Shown here: positions 1 through 9,239 of the stretch, one piece after another | Numbering within the stretch: the stretch's first letter is position 1 | Layout of the letters: every line of letters starts with the position of its first letter | Position numbers and translations under genes: made by a program | The notes under the pieces: generated by a model | Told to the model about the DNA's origin: nothing | The model's database searches: none | Seen by the model: only the letters and a program-made list of their open reading frames with translations | DNA from: Sphingosinicellaceae bacterium | GTDB lineage: Bacteria > Pseudomonadota > Alphaproteobacteria > Sphingomonadales > Sphingomonadaceae | Assembly (NCBI GenBank): GCA_019285715.1 | Contig: CP079108.1 | Location: forward strand, 496,001-560,000 | DNA length: 64,000 nt | Direction: 5' to 3'

Positions 1-1
1 C

Positions 2-874
2 GGCATCGATCCCGAGGAAGGCATCTTCGTCGCTGCCGATCCCGAAGCGCATAACCCGACCAAGTTCTTCATCCGCCTCGAGTTCAAAGACGAGCATGCC
101 GAAGCGATCCTGCGCGATGGCTGGCACGCCTGGGAGCGCGTCCGGCGCGCAGGACCCATGGCCGCGCCGGTCGAGGTGCTGGTCGGTGGAACCCGTGACA
201 GCTTCCTCGATCTCGTCAGGCTCGAGCGGGCCGGCTACGGTCTCCCTGCGGGCGATCGTCAGCTGCTCGCCGAGAGGCCCGAGCTGATCGGCGCGCCTCG
301 GCAGGAAATTGCCGACGATGCCGCGGCGGTCGCGACCCGGGTTCACCCGCTGCTGCGCGAGCTCGAGCTTGGCGCCGATGAGGTCCTAGAGCTGATCGCG
401 GGCGCGCGGCGGCTAAAGATGGCCGTGCGCGGTTGGGTTGCTGAGGAGCACCTCCGCGCGACCTTGGCGCGGCTGGACGGCGTCACGCACTGCGAGCGGC
501 TCGACGAGGAGGGTGGACCGGATCTTCTGATCAGTTACCGCGGCGGCCCAAGGCTGACGGTTGAATGCAAGAACGTGTTGCGCGTCCTCAACAAGACGAG
601 GAACCTGCCGCGCATCGACTTTCAGCGGACGCGCGCCGCGAAGGGCGATCCGTGCTCGCGCTACTACGCGCCCAATGATTTCGACGTTGTCGCCGGCTGT
701 CTGCACGCGGTGTCCGAGCGCTGGGAGTTCCGCTACGCTCTACCGACCTCCCTCGAGCCGCACCAGAAGTGCCTGGGCAAGCTCGCCAGCAATGTGCTCG
801 TCGATGAAAGATGGTCGCCCGACCCACGCGGCGCTTTCGAGGCGGTGGCCTCTCGGTTAGGGTCGGACGTATGA
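2..874 (+). CDS. Putative type II restriction endonuclease, PD-(D/E)xK-like (5' end outside window)
   Basis: The reading frame is open from the first bases of the window, so the true start is probably upstream; an internal ATG at 158 is possible but the preceding 50 codons look coding. The C-terminal half has the segment GGPDLLISYRG followed by RLTVECKNVLR, which fits the D-x(n)-ExK core of PD-(D/E)xK nucleases. Its stop overlaps the start of the DNA methyltransferase (ATGA), so the two are translationally coupled, as expected for a restriction-modification pair. The family is inferred from motif plus neighbour; the recognition sequence cannot be read. The alternative is a non-restriction nuclease with the same fold. 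Confidence 0.6.
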   Translation, partial: GIDPEEGIFVAADPEAHNPTKFFIRLEFKDEHAEAILRDGWHAWERVRRAGPMAAPVEVLVGGTRDSFLDLVRLERAGYGLPAGDRQLLAERPELIGAPRQEIADDAAAVATRVHPLLRELELGADEVLELIAGARRLKMAVRGWVAEEHLRATLARLDGVTHCERLDEEGGPDLLISYRGGPRLTVECKNVLRVLNKTRNLPRIDFQRTRAAKGDPCSRYYAPNDFDVVAGCLHAVSERWEFRYALPTSLEPHQKCLGKLASNVLVDERWSPDPRGAFEAVASRLGSDV

Positions 875-2100
875 CCAGACGCCGCATCATCAGCCTGTTC
901 ACCGGTGCCGGCGGTCTCGATCTTGGATTCGAGGCGGCCGGCTTCGAGACCGCTGTCGCGCTCGAGATTGACGCTCGCTGCGTCGAGACGCTGCGCGCGA
1001 ACCGCAGCTGGCCGGTGATCGATCGCGACATCCTGGAGGTGCCGACCGCCAAGCTGCTTGCGGCCGGCAAGCTGAAGGCCGGCGCGGCCGACGTGCTGAT
1101 TGGCGGCCCGCCTTGCCAGCCCTTCTCCAAGTCAGGCTTCTGGGCGAGCGGCGAGGCGAAGCGGCTGAGCGATCCGCGCGCGGACACGCTGGGCGCTTAT
1201 CTGCGCGTGCTAGGGGAGGCCCGGCCGCGCGCGTTCCTGCTCGAGAATGTCGAGGGGCTCGGGTTCCGCGGCAAGGACGAGGGTCTGAAGCTCATCGCCT
1301 CCGAGCTGGAGCGCATCAACTTCGAGCACGGCACGCGCTACGCCGCCTCCATCGCGGTGCTGAACGCGGCCGACTTCGGCGTTCCCCAACTGCGCCGCCG
1401 GCTGTTCGTGATCGGCGCGCGGGACGGCACGCGCTTCGAGTTTCCCGCGGCCAGCCACGTCGATCCTGCTGTGGCTGAAGCTGACAACCGGCCTCGTCAT
1501 CGGACGGCTTGGGATGCGCTGCACGACGTGACAGTCGACGCCCCGGCGCTGAAGCCCACAGGCAAATGGGCCGAGCTTCTCACGTCGATCCCCGAGGGCG
1601 AGAATTACCTGTGGCACACCGAACGCGGCGGCGGCGAGCCGCTGTTCGGCTGGCGCCGCCGCTACTGGTCGTTCCTGCTGAAGCTCGCCAAGGCGCGCCC
1701 TGCCTGGACCTTGCAGGCCCAGCCCGGTCCTGCGACTGGCCCGTTCCACTGGACCAGCCGCCGGCTCAGCATGCGTGAGATGGCGCGGCTTCAGACCTTT
1801 CCCGACGATTTCCAGGTAACCGGCTCGGTCGCGGACGCTCAGCGGCAGCTAGGCAACGCGGTGCCATCGCTGCTCGGCGAGGTACTCGCCCGCGCGATCG
1901 CGCGCCAGCTGCTCGGCGTGGCCCTGGATCAGGATGAGCTGGCGCTGACGTTGCCGCTCGCGCCGCCGGCGCCTGCGCCGGAGCGCGTCGCCAAGGTGCG
2001 CTCCACCTATCTCGGCCTTCGCGGCGACCATGACGCGCATCCCGGAACGGGCAAAGGATACCGCGCTTCTGCGCGTTCAGAGTTGATGGCCGCCGAGTAG
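871..2100 (+). CDS. DNA (cytosine-5-)-methyltransferase
   Basis: This 409-residue protein transfers a methyl group from SAM to C5 of cytosine, protecting host DNA from the cognate nuclease. The motif set is complete: SAM site FTGAGGLDLGF (residues about 10-20), catalytic GGPPCQPFSKSG (about 79-90), ENVEG (about 124), the basic PQLRRRLFVIG (about 171), and C-terminal LGNAVPSLLGEV (about 326). I chose the ATG at 871, which overlaps the upstream stop and places motif I at the usual distance from the N-terminus; an in-frame start at 811 would run into the upstream gene. It forms a two-gene restriction-modification unit at the edge of the conjugative region. Confidence 0.93.
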   Translation: MTRRRIISLFTGAGGLDLGFEAAGFETAVALEIDARCVETLRANRSWPVIDRDILEVPTAKLLAAGKLKAGAADVLIGGPPCQPFSKSGFWASGEAKRLSDPRADTLGAYLRVLGEARPRAFLLENVEGLGFRGKDEGLKLIASELERINFEHGTRYAASIAVLNAADFGVPQLRRRLFVIGARDGTRFEFPAASHVDPAVAEADNRPRHRTAWDALHDVTVDAPALKPTGKWAELLTSIPEGENYLWHTERGGGEPLFGWRRRYWSFLLKLAKARPAWTLQAQPGPATGPFHWTSRRLSMREMARLQTFPDDFQVTGSVADAQRQLGNAVPSLLGEVLARAIARQLLGVALDQDELALTLPLAPPAPAPERVAKVRSTYLGLRGDHDAHPGTGKGYRASARSELMAAE

Positions 2101-2878
2101 AGACCGACGCAGGATCTCGCGCAGCGCCTCGCGATTCCGGGTCTCGCATTCCAGCCCACGAGGCACCGCCAGCGGCCTGCTCGATGCCGTGCGGGCATGA
2201 AGGTCGCGCTCGACGTTCGTGCGCGATCGCCAGGCCGCGCGCTTCGGTGAAGGCGGCCGGGGCGGCTTCCGCTGCTGCTGATCAGGACAAGTGTGAAGTG
2301 AGGGCGGCGAGCCAACAATCTCGCCGGACCGCGTCGGGAATCAAGTATTTACCGACTGGAAAGACTACGCCTCCCTGGATATATTTGTTATTTCGCACTC
2401 GAAAGGTTGGCCTCCAGACGTTAATGCGCGGCACCTCGGCCATACGGTTAGACTACCGCTTCAAGTTTTAGCTGGAGCCGGCAGTCGTCAGTGACGTGAA
2501 TTTCGGTTTTTGCGCGAAGCCGTCACGCCGAGATATCTGAGCAAATGGCCGCTTTCGGGCAGATCGGCCGCGGCCTCGAATGGCTGGGTTTGGGCGCCAA
2601 GCTGCCGACCCGGTATCATGAGTGAAGGGCAGATTACCGAATCTCGGCTCCCGAAAGCAACGGGGCCGCTATGCATCGCATTCCCGGACCCGCGGGCACG
2701 ATTAGCAAGGGCATCTGCCGCGCGTTAAGAGTTCGGGTCACCTACCTTTGAGATACAATTACGACGCGCTTGCATTTCGAAACCCGCCTGCCTTCGTGCG
2801 CCACGCCACGACGGCCAAACTCGCCTGTTGATCCGCTGATGATAGGCGCTTCTTTGCTCATCCCCATCGACACCGGGG
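2101..2878 (+). other. Gene-poor stretch between R-M genes and trb operon
   Basis: No convincing gene is visible in these about 780 bp. Antisense to 2,280-2,080 there is a codon run ending NREALREILRRSLL before a stop, which could be the eroded tail of a gene, but no start is visible. The part from about 2,540 to 2,670 carries loosely inverted segments (ATGGCCGCTTTCGGG and CTCCCGAAAGC). In related conjugative elements this position normally holds traG (coupling protein) and a CopG-type regulator, neither of which is seen. Confidence 0.4.
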
Positions 2879-3853
2879 ATGCAAATGACCGTCCTGCCGC
2901 TTCGCTCAGAGACCTTCGCCCGCGGCACCCGCATGCTGCGCACGGCGCTTGGTCCGACGATCGCGGGCTTGCTGGCCGATCCAGCCGTCGTCGAGGTCAT
3001 GCTCAACCCCGATGGCTGTCTGTGGGTCGATCGACTCGGCGTCGGCTTGGCCGATACCGGCGAGCACTTCTCACCAGCTGACGGCGAACGCATCGTCCGC
3101 CTCGTCGCCCATCACGTCGGAGCGGAGGTTCACGCCGGGTCTCCGCGCGTCTCGGCCGAACTACCCGAGACCGGCGAGCGCTTCGAGGGATTGCTGCCGC
3201 CCGTCGTGGCCGCCCCGTGCTTCGCCATCCGCAAGCCCGCTGTCGCGGTCTTCACTCTCGACGACTATACCGCCGCCGAGGTCATGACCGCCGCGCAGGC
3301 CGCGCTGCTCCGCGACGCGGTCCACGAACGGCGCAACATTCTGGTCGCCGGCGGCACATCGACCGGCAAAACGACCCTGACCAACGCGCTGCTCGCCGAA
3401 GTCGCCAAGACATCTGACCGCGTCGTCCTGATCGAGGACACGCGCGAGCTCCAGTGCCTGACCCCTAACCTCGTCGCGCTGCGCACCAAAGGCGGCGTCG
3501 CGACGATGGCCGAGCTGGTCCGCTCGGCGCTACGCCTCCGCCCCGACCGTATCCCGATCGGCGAGGTGCGCGGGGCCGAGGCGCTCGACCTGATCAAGGC
3601 GTGGGGTACCGGCCACCCCGGCGGCATAGCGACGATCCATGCCGGCTCGGCGCTCGGCGCGCTGCGGCGGCTCGAGCAGCTGGTCCAGGAAGCGGTGGTC
3701 ACCGTGCCGCGCGCGCTGATTGCCGAGACCATCGACCTGATCGCCGTCCTCGCCGGCCGCGGCAGCGAGCGCCGTCTCGTCGAACTCGCCCGCGTCGCCG
3801 GGCTCACCCCGTCCGGAGATTACGCCCTTCACCCTGCAGGAGACCTGTCATGA
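2879..3853 (+). CDS. trbB: TrbB, VirB11-type secretion ATPase
   Basis: This 324-residue cytoplasmic hexameric ATPase powers the mating-pair-formation type IV secretion system. Walker A is [10 protein letters not shown] (about residues 157-166), followed by the Asp box [10 protein letters not shown] (about 181) and [19 protein letters not shown] (about 228) with the downstream IATIHA box typical of VirB11/PulE ATPases. The length matches the family. It is the first gene of the trb operon, and its stop overlaps the trbC start as ATGA. There is no coupling-protein gene directly upstream, unlike most trb loci. Confidence 0.95.
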   Translation: MQMTVLPLRSETFARGTRMLRTALGPTIAGLLADPAVVEVMLNPDGCLWVDRLGVGLADTGEHFSPADGERIVRLVAHHVGAEVHAGSPRVSAELPETGERFEGLLPPVVAAPCFAIRKPAVAVFTLDDYTAAEVMTAAQAALLRDAVHERRNILVAGGTSTGKTTLTNALLAEVAKTSDRVVLIEDTRELQCLTPNLVALRTKGGVATMAELVRSALRLRPDRIPIGEVRGAEALDLIKAWGTGHPGGIATIHAGSALGALRRLEQLVQEAVVTVPRALIAETIDLIAVLAGRGSERRLVELARVAGLTPSGDYALHPAGDLS

Positions 3854-4176
3854 CCTTGTCTGCCCGTACCCGTGTGCGTCTGTCCGGCGCGGCGCTTGCC
3901 ATCGTTGTCGGGCTGACCGCCGCACCGGCCAGCGCCGCCGGCTCGAACATGCCTTGGGAAGCGCCGTTGCAGTCGATCCTCGACTCGATCCAGGGGCCGG
4001 TCGCCAAGATCATCGCGGTGATCATCATCATCGTCACCGGCCTGACTCTCGCGTTCGGCGACACCAGCGGCGGCTCGCGCAAGCTGATCCAGATCGTCTT
4101 CGGTCTTTCGATCGCCTTTGCGGCGAGTTCGTTCTTCCTGAGCTTCTTCAGCTTCGGCGGCGGCGCGCTCGTATGA
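3850..4176 (+). CDS. trbC: TrbC, pilin subunit (VirB2-like)
   Basis: This 108-residue precursor is the conjugative pilus subunit. It has a signal peptide ending near APASAAGS (about residue 30), then a short polar segment and two hydrophobic helices (about 50-70 and 82-105) separated by DTSGGSRK, the normal VirB2/TrbC layout. The ATG at 3850 overlaps the trbB stop, and the trbC stop in turn overlaps the trbD start. Upstream in-frame codons belong to the trbB region and are not part of this protein. Confidence 0.92.
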   Translation: MTLSARTRVRLSGAALAIVVGLTAAPASAAGSNMPWEAPLQSILDSIQGPVAKIIAVIIIIVTGLTLAFGDTSGGSRKLIQIVFGLSIAFAASSFFLSFFSFGGGALV

Positions 4177-4436
4177 GCGAGGCCACGCCCGGGTTCAGCG
4201 TCGCCGTGCACCGGTCGCTGACCGAGCATATGCTGCTCGGCGGTGCCCCGCGCGGCCTCGCCATCGCCAACGGCACGTTGGCGGCGGCGCTCGGGCTCGG
4301 CCTGCGACTGTGGATCGTCGGACTAGGATTTTGGCTCGTCGGGCATCTCGCCGGTGTGTGGGCCGCGCGGCGCGACGCGCAATTTGTCGATGTCGTCCGC
4401 CGCCACCTGCGCTACCCGGCATATCTCGGCGTCTGA
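4173..4436 (+). CDS. trbD: TrbD, VirB3-like inner-membrane protein
   Basis: An 87-residue membrane protein of the mating-pair apparatus, thought to work with the TrbE ATPase at the inner membrane. The sequence begins with FSVAVHRSLTEHMLLGGAPR, which is the recognisable TrbD/VirB3 N-terminal block, followed by two hydrophobic helices (about residues 30-60). The start overlaps the trbC stop (ATGA), and the gene lies three bases before trbE. Family members in this size class are sometimes fused to TrbE; here they are separate. Confidence 0.92.
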   Translation: MSEATPGFSVAVHRSLTEHMLLGGAPRGLAIANGTLAAALGLGLRLWIVGLGFWLVGHLAGVWAARRDAQFVDVVRRHLRYPAYLGV

Positions 4437-4439
4437 TCG

Positions 4440-6908
4440 ATGTTCAACCTCGCCGAGTATCGCGCACAGCCGAACCGCCTCGCCGACTTCCTGCCATGGG
4501 CGGCACTCGTCGCCGACGGCGTCGTCCTCGACAAGGACGGCAGCTTCCAGCGTTCGGCGCGCTTCCGCGGGCCCGACCTCGACTCGGCGACGCCGACCGA
4601 GCTCGTCGCGGTGACCGCGCGCCTCAACGCGGCGCTGCGCCGGCTCGGCTCGGGCTGGGCGGTCTATGTCGAGGCGCAGCGCACCGCCGCCGGTCATTAC
4701 CCGTTGAGCGACTTCCCCGATCCGGTGTCGGCGCTGGTCGACCGCGAGCGCCGTGCCCAGTTCGAGGAAGAGGGTGCGCATTTCGAGAGCGGGTATTTTC
4801 TGACCCTGGCGTGGCTGCCGCCGCCCGACGGCGCGTCGCGCGCCGAGGGTTGGCTGTACGAAGGAGGTACCCGTGGCAGCCGTGACAACAACTGGCGCGA
4901 GCGGCTGAAAAGCTTCGTCGATCGCACCGACCGCGTCCTCGACCTAATTGACGGGTTCGTGCCCGAAGCGGCGTGGCTGTCCGGCGCCGAAACGCTGACC
5001 TATCTCCATTCGACCATCTCGAGCCGTCGCCAGCAGATCGCCGTGCCGGCGACCCCGATGCACCTCGATGCGCTGCTCGCCGACGAGCCGCTGACCGGCG
5101 GGCTGGCACCGATGCTAGGCAACCAGCATCTGCGCACGCTGAGCATCATCGGCCTGCCCGGCGCAACCGAGCCCGGCATCCTCGACGAGCTGAACCGCCT
5201 GCCGTTCGCCTATCGCTGGTCGACCCGCGCGATCTGCCTCGACAAGGCCGACGCCGCCAAGATGCTCGGGCGTATCCGCCGCCAGTGGTTTGCCAAGCGC
5301 AAGTCGGTCGCGGCGATCCTCAAGGAGGTGCTTACCAACGAAGCGAGCGTGCTCGTCGACAACGACGCCAGCAACAAGGCCGCCGACGCCGATGAGGCAC
5401 TGCAGCTGCTCGGCGCCGACATCGCCGGCTGGGCCTATGTCACCGCGACGATCAGCGTCGCACATCGCGACCCGCGGATCGCCGATGCCCGGTTGAAGGC
5501 GGTCGAGAAGATCGTCCAGGGGCGCGATTTCACCTGCATCCCCGAAAGCCTCAACGCACTCGAAGCGTGGCTCGGCTCGCTACCCGGCCATGCCTACGCC
5601 AATGTCCGCCAGCCGCCGATCTCGACCCTCAACCTCGCGCACATGATCCCGCTGTCGGCGGTCTGGGCGGGACCGGAAGCGAACGAGTATCTCGCCGGCC
5701 CGCCGCTGTTCTTTGCCCGCACCGAGGGCTCGACGCCGTTCCGTTTCTCGAGCCATGTCGGCGATGTCGGACACACGCTCGTCGTCGGCCCGACGGGTGC
5801 CGGCAAGTCGGTGCTGCTGGCATTCATGGCGCTGCAGTTTCGCCGCTATCCGCAAGCGCAGGTGTTCGCGTTCGACTTCGGCGGCAGCATCCGTGCCGCG
5901 ACGCTGGCGATGGGCGGCGACTGGCACGATCTCGGCGGCGGATTGGCCGGGAACGATAGTGCTGCAAACGTCGCGCCATCGTTGCAGCCGCTGGCGCGGA
6001 TCGATGAACCGGGAGAGCGCGGCTGGGCCGCCGAATGGCTCGCCGGGTTGCTGTCCCGCGAGGGCGTCGCGGTCGGTCCCGAGATCAAGGAACTGCTTTG
6101 GTCGGCGCTCGCTAGCCTCGCCTCGGCACCCGCGTCCGAGCGCACGCTCACCGGCCTGACCGTACTGCTCCAGTCGTCGGCGCTCAAGCAGGCGCTGCAG
6201 CCGTATACGCTCGACGGACCATGGGGCCGGCTGCTCGATGGCGACCACGAGGCGCTAGGGGTCAGCAGCGTTCAGGCGTTCGAGACCGAGGGGCTGGTCG
6301 GCACGGCGGCGGCAGCCGCCGTCCTCGCCTATCTGTTCCACCGCATCGGCGACCGGCTGACGGGTGCGCCGACGATGATCATCGTCGACGAGGGCTGGCT
6401 GGCACTCGACGATGCCGAGTTCGGGCGGCAGCTGCGCGAGTGGCTGAAGACGCTGCGCAAGAAGAACGCGTCTGTCGTGTTCGCCACCCAGAGCCTCGCC
6501 GATATCGACGGCTCTGCCATCGCGCCCGCCATCATCGAGAGCTGTCCGACCCGGCTGTTTCTGCCGAACGAGCGCGCCCTCGAGCCGCAGATCGCCGCGA
6601 TCTACCGCCGGTTCGGCTTGAACGACCGCCAGCTCGAGATCGTCGCGCGGGCGACGCCGAAGCGCGACTATTATTGCCAGAGCAGGCGGGGCAACCGGCT
6701 GTTCGAGCTGGGCTTGAGCGATGTCGCGCTGGCGTTCACCGCCGCCTCGTCGCGCGCCGACCAGATCGCCATCGAGCGGCTGTTCGCCCAGCATGGCGCG
6801 AAAGGTTTCGCAGCCGCGTGGCTTCGCCACCGCGGCCTCGCCTGGGCGGCCGATCTGCTGCCCGCTGTCGACGTCCCCGTCGCTGTAAAACAGGAGCTAT
6901 TGCCATGA
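4440..6908 (+). CDS. trbE: TrbE, VirB4-type conjugative ATPase
   Basis: This 822-residue ATPase is the largest motor of the secretion channel and energises pilus assembly and substrate transfer. The N-terminal CagE/TrbE/VirB domain is followed by Walker A VGPTGAGKSVLL (about residues 448-459) and Walker B PTMIIVDEGWLAL (about 641-653). A VFATQSLADID segment follows, as in VirB4 proteins. The ATG at 4440 directly follows the trbD stop. The reading frame is intact and of full family length, arguing that this transfer machine is not decayed. Confidence 0.96.
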   Translation: MFNLAEYRAQPNRLADFLPWAALVADGVVLDKDGSFQRSARFRGPDLDSATPTELVAVTARLNAALRRLGSGWAVYVEAQRTAAGHYPLSDFPDPVSALVDRERRAQFEEEGAHFESGYFLTLAWLPPPDGASRAEGWLYEGGTRGSRDNNWRERLKSFVDRTDRVLDLIDGFVPEAAWLSGAETLTYLHSTISSRRQQIAVPATPMHLDALLADEPLTGGLAPMLGNQHLRTLSIIGLPGATEPGILDELNRLPFAYRWSTRAICLDKADAAKMLGRIRRQWFAKRKSVAAILKEVLTNEASVLVDNDASNKAADADEALQLLGADIAGWAYVTATISVAHRDPRIADARLKAVEKIVQGRDFTCIPESLNALEAWLGSLPGHAYANVRQPPISTLNLAHMIPLSAVWAGPEANEYLAGPPLFFARTEGSTPFRFSSHVGDVGHTLVVGPTGAGKSVLLAFMALQFRRYPQAQVFAFDFGGSIRAATLAMGGDWHDLGGGLAGNDSAANVAPSLQPLARIDEPGERGWAAEWLAGLLSREGVAVGPEIKELLWSALASLASAPASERTLTGLTVLLQSSALKQALQPYTLDGPWGRLLDGDHEALGVSSVQAFETEGLVGTAAAAAVLAYLFHRIGDRLTGAPTMIIVDEGWLALDDAEFGRQLREWLKTLRKKNASVVFATQSLADIDGSAIAPAIIESCPTRLFLPNERALEPQIAAIYRRFGLNDRQLEIVARATPKRDYYCQSRRGNRLFELGLSDVALAFTAASSRADQIAIERLFAQHGAKGFAAAWLRHRGLAWAADLLPAVDVPVAVKQELLP

Positions 6909-7651
6909 CCCGCCGTCGCATCGCCGTGTCGCTCGCGGCCATGCCGCTCATCTCGGCGATCTCGCTCGCCGCTGCGCCGCCGGCAGCGGCGATCATCGTG
7001 TTCGATCCGAGCAACTATGCCTCGAACGTCCTGCAGGCGGCGCGGTCGCTCCAGCAGATCGTCAATCAGGTCAGCCAGCTGCAGAACGAGGCACAGATGC
7101 TGATCGGCGAGGCGCGCAACCTCGCCAGCCTGCCGTACTCGGCACTGGCGCAGCTTCAGGGGTCGATCCAGCGGACGCAGGCCCTTCTCCAAAAGGCGCA
7201 GCAGCTCGCCTACCAGGTCACCGACATCGATGCCGCCTTCCGCACCGGTCGCTACGGCGCGGCGCAGCCGGGCCAGACCGGCACTCAGCTGTTCGGCAAT
7301 GCCCAGTCGCGCTGGCAGACGTCGGTAGCGGCGCTCGAAGACGCGCTCAAGGTTCAGGCGGGCGTCGTCGGTAACCTCGACACCAACCGCACCCAGCTCG
7401 GCGCACTGGTCGGGTCGAGCCAGGGCGCGGTCGGTGCGCTGCAGGCGACCCAGGCGGGGAACCAGCTGCTGGCGCTGCAGGCGCAGCAGCTCGCCGACCT
7501 CACCGCCGCGGTCGCGGCGCAGGGCCGGGCGCAGGCGCTCGACGCTGCGCAGCGCGCCAGCGCCGCCGACCAGGCCCGCGAGCAGCTGCGCCGGTTTCTC
7601 GTTCCCGGGTCCGGCTATCAGCCGACCGCGATCACGATGTTCCACAACTGA
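6905..7651 (+). CDS. trbJ: TrbJ, VirB5-like periplasmic/pilus protein
   Basis: A 248-residue exported protein predicted to be a minor pilus or mating-contact component. A cleavable signal peptide covers about residues 1-29 (TRRRIAVSLAAMPLI to APPAAAI), followed by the TrbJ signature IVFDPSNYASNVLQAARSL and long, Gln- and Ala-rich helices consistent with coiled coil (residues about 45-110 and 190-230). The ATG at 6905 overlaps the trbE stop. Its stop overlaps the next start as TGATG. Confidence 0.93.
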   Translation: MTRRRIAVSLAAMPLISAISLAAAPPAAAIIVFDPSNYASNVLQAARSLQQIVNQVSQLQNEAQMLIGEARNLASLPYSALAQLQGSIQRTQALLQKAQQLAYQVTDIDAAFRTGRYGAAQPGQTGTQLFGNAQSRWQTSVAALEDALKVQAGVVGNLDTNRTQLGALVGSSQGAVGALQATQAGNQLLALQAQQLADLTAAVAAQGRAQALDAAQRASAADQAREQLRRFLVPGSGYQPTAITMFHN

Positions 7652-7911
7652 TGGCGCCGCGGCGACCCTCGACGCAGGCGGTGCTGCACGCCGGCGCCCT
7701 GGCGCTCGGCGCGGTCGCCGTGATCGCGGCAGCGGTCGGGACCGGAAGCTTGAGTTCGCCGAAGCCGTCGGTCGCGGCGTCGAGGTCAGCAAAACCCGCT
7801 GAGGCCGAACTCGATCGATGCCGCCATCTGACGCTCGAACGGGCTGACGATGTCGATTGCAAACGGTCTTGGGACGAACAGCGGCGACGCTTCTTTGGAC
7901 GACGCCCGTGA
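7651..7911 (+). CDS. trbK: TrbK-type putative entry-exclusion protein
   Basis: An 86-residue protein with a single N-terminal hydrophobic segment (about residues 12-33) and a polar tail containing the Cys-bearing pattern LDRCRHLT and VDCKRSWDEQRRRFF. That tail pattern and the position between trbJ and trbL match the alternative TrbK family of alphaproteobacterial trb operons, proposed to block entry of an identical element. There is no lipobox, so it differs from plasmid RP4 TrbK. Start and stop both overlap the neighbouring genes. Confidence 0.8.
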   Translation: MAPRRPSTQAVLHAGALALGAVAVIAAAVGTGSLSSPKPSVAASRSAKPAEAELDRCRHLTLERADDVDCKRSWDEQRRRFFGRRP

Positions 7912-9239
7912 ACAACACCGGCGTCATCGACCAGTTTCTCGACGTCTTCACGCGCTACATCGACAGCGGGTTCGGGCTGCTGCGCCCCGAGATGGCCTAT
8001 CTGGCGACGACTCTGATCGTCATCGATGTGACGCTGGCAGCGCTGTTCTGGGCGTGGGGCGAGGGCGACGACATTCTCGCCCGGCTAGTCAAGAAGACCC
8101 TGTTCGTTGGGGCGTTCGCCTATCTGATAGGCAACTGGAACACGCTCGCGCGGATCGTCTTCGAGAGCTTTGCCGGGCTGGGGCTGAAGGCGTCGGGGAC
8201 GTCGCTGACGCTCGCCGACTTTCTGCGACCCGGGCGTATCGCCCAGGTCGGCATCGACGCCGGGCGGCCGATCCTCGATTCGATCTCGGGGCTGATGGGC
8301 TATGTCAGCTTCTTCGAAAACTTCATCCAGATCATTGTGCTCCTCGTCGCCTGGGGCATCGTCATACTGAGCTTCTTCATCCTCGCCATCCAGCTCTTCG
8401 TGGCGCTGATCGAGTTCAAGCTGACGACGCTCGCCGGGTTCGTGCTGGTGCCTTTTGGTCTGTGGGGCAAGACCGCGTTCATGGCCGAGCGCGTACTCGG
8501 CAATGTTATCAGTTCGGGCATAAAGGTGCTCGTCCTTGCCGTCATCGTCGGCATCGGCTCGACGCTGTTCGCCCAGTTCACTGCCGGGTTCGGCGGCGGT
8601 GCCGCGGGTGCCCAGCCGACGATCGAGGATGCGCTTGGCATCGTGCTGGCAGCGCTGTCGCTACTCGCGCTCGGCATCTTCGGTCCCGGCATCGCCAACG
8701 GCCTCGTCGCCGGCGGCCCGCAGCTCGGCGCAGGCGCAGCGGTCGGCACAGGCCTCGCCGCCGGCGGCGCAGCGTTCGCCACTGTTGGAGCGGCGCGACT
8801 TGCCGGTGGCGTTGCTGCCGGTGCCGCTGGCGGTATCGCGCGCGGCGGTGCCTATGCCGCCGGAGCCGCAACCGCCGGTTATCGCGGCGGTTCGGCCGGA
8901 AGCAGCGGCATCGGCGCGGTCACCGGCGGCGCTGGCGGCGTCGCGCGCGCAGGCGCCACCGCGGTTGTCAGCCCGCTGCGCCGCGCCGCAGCGTCGATCA
9001 CCAGCTCGTTCGACGCCGGTGGTCGCGGTGCCGAGACCGGGTTCGCACCGCAGGGCGCGGGCGCTGCCACCAGCCCGGCAGGCGGGGCAAGCACGGCCAA
9101 CGGCACCCCGCCGGCATGGGCGCAGAACATGCGCCGTAGCCAGACGGTCAGTCACGGCGTCGGCCTCGCGACTCACGCCATTCGCGCTGGCGACGGCAGC
9201 GGCTCGGGATCCTCGGTCAGCGTTGCGGAGAAGGAATGA
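7908..9239 (+). CDS. trbL: TrbL, VirB6-like polytopic membrane protein
   Basis: This inner-membrane channel component (about 443 residues) has five or six hydrophobic helices between about residues 20 and 280, then a long Gly/Ala/Ser-rich tail (about 280-400) and a short C-terminal block. I chose the GTG at 7908, which overlaps the trbK stop (GTGA) and gives NNTGVIDQFLDVFTRYIDS near the N-terminus as in TrbL. An ATG at 7857 would add 17 residues inside trbK. The low-complexity tail is normal for the family. Confidence 0.92.
   Translation: MNNTGVIDQFLDVFTRYIDSGFGLLRPEMAYLATTLIVIDVTLAALFWAWGEGDDILARLVKKTLFVGAFAYLIGNWNTLARIVFESFAGLGLKASGTSLTLADFLRPGRIAQVGIDAGRPILDSISGLMGYVSFFENFIQIIVLLVAWGIVILSFFILAIQLFVALIEFKLTTLAGFVLVPFGLWGKTAFMAERVLGNVISSGIKVLVLAVIVGIGSTLFAQFTAGFGGGAAGAQPTIEDALGIVLAALSLLALGIFGPGIANGLVAGGPQLGAGAAVGTGLAAGGAAFATVGAARLAGGVAAGAAGGIARGGAYAAGAATAGYRGGSAGSSGIGAVTGGAGGVARAGATAVVSPLRRAAASITSSFDAGGRGAETGFAPQGAGAATSPAGGASTANGTPPAWAQNMRRSQTVSHGVGLATHAIRAGDGSGSGSSVSVAEKE

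Noticed and set aside
6671-7951. 426-codon antisense frame opposite trbE, trbJ and trbK
   Set aside because: The plus strand carries three recognised, overlapping trb genes here.
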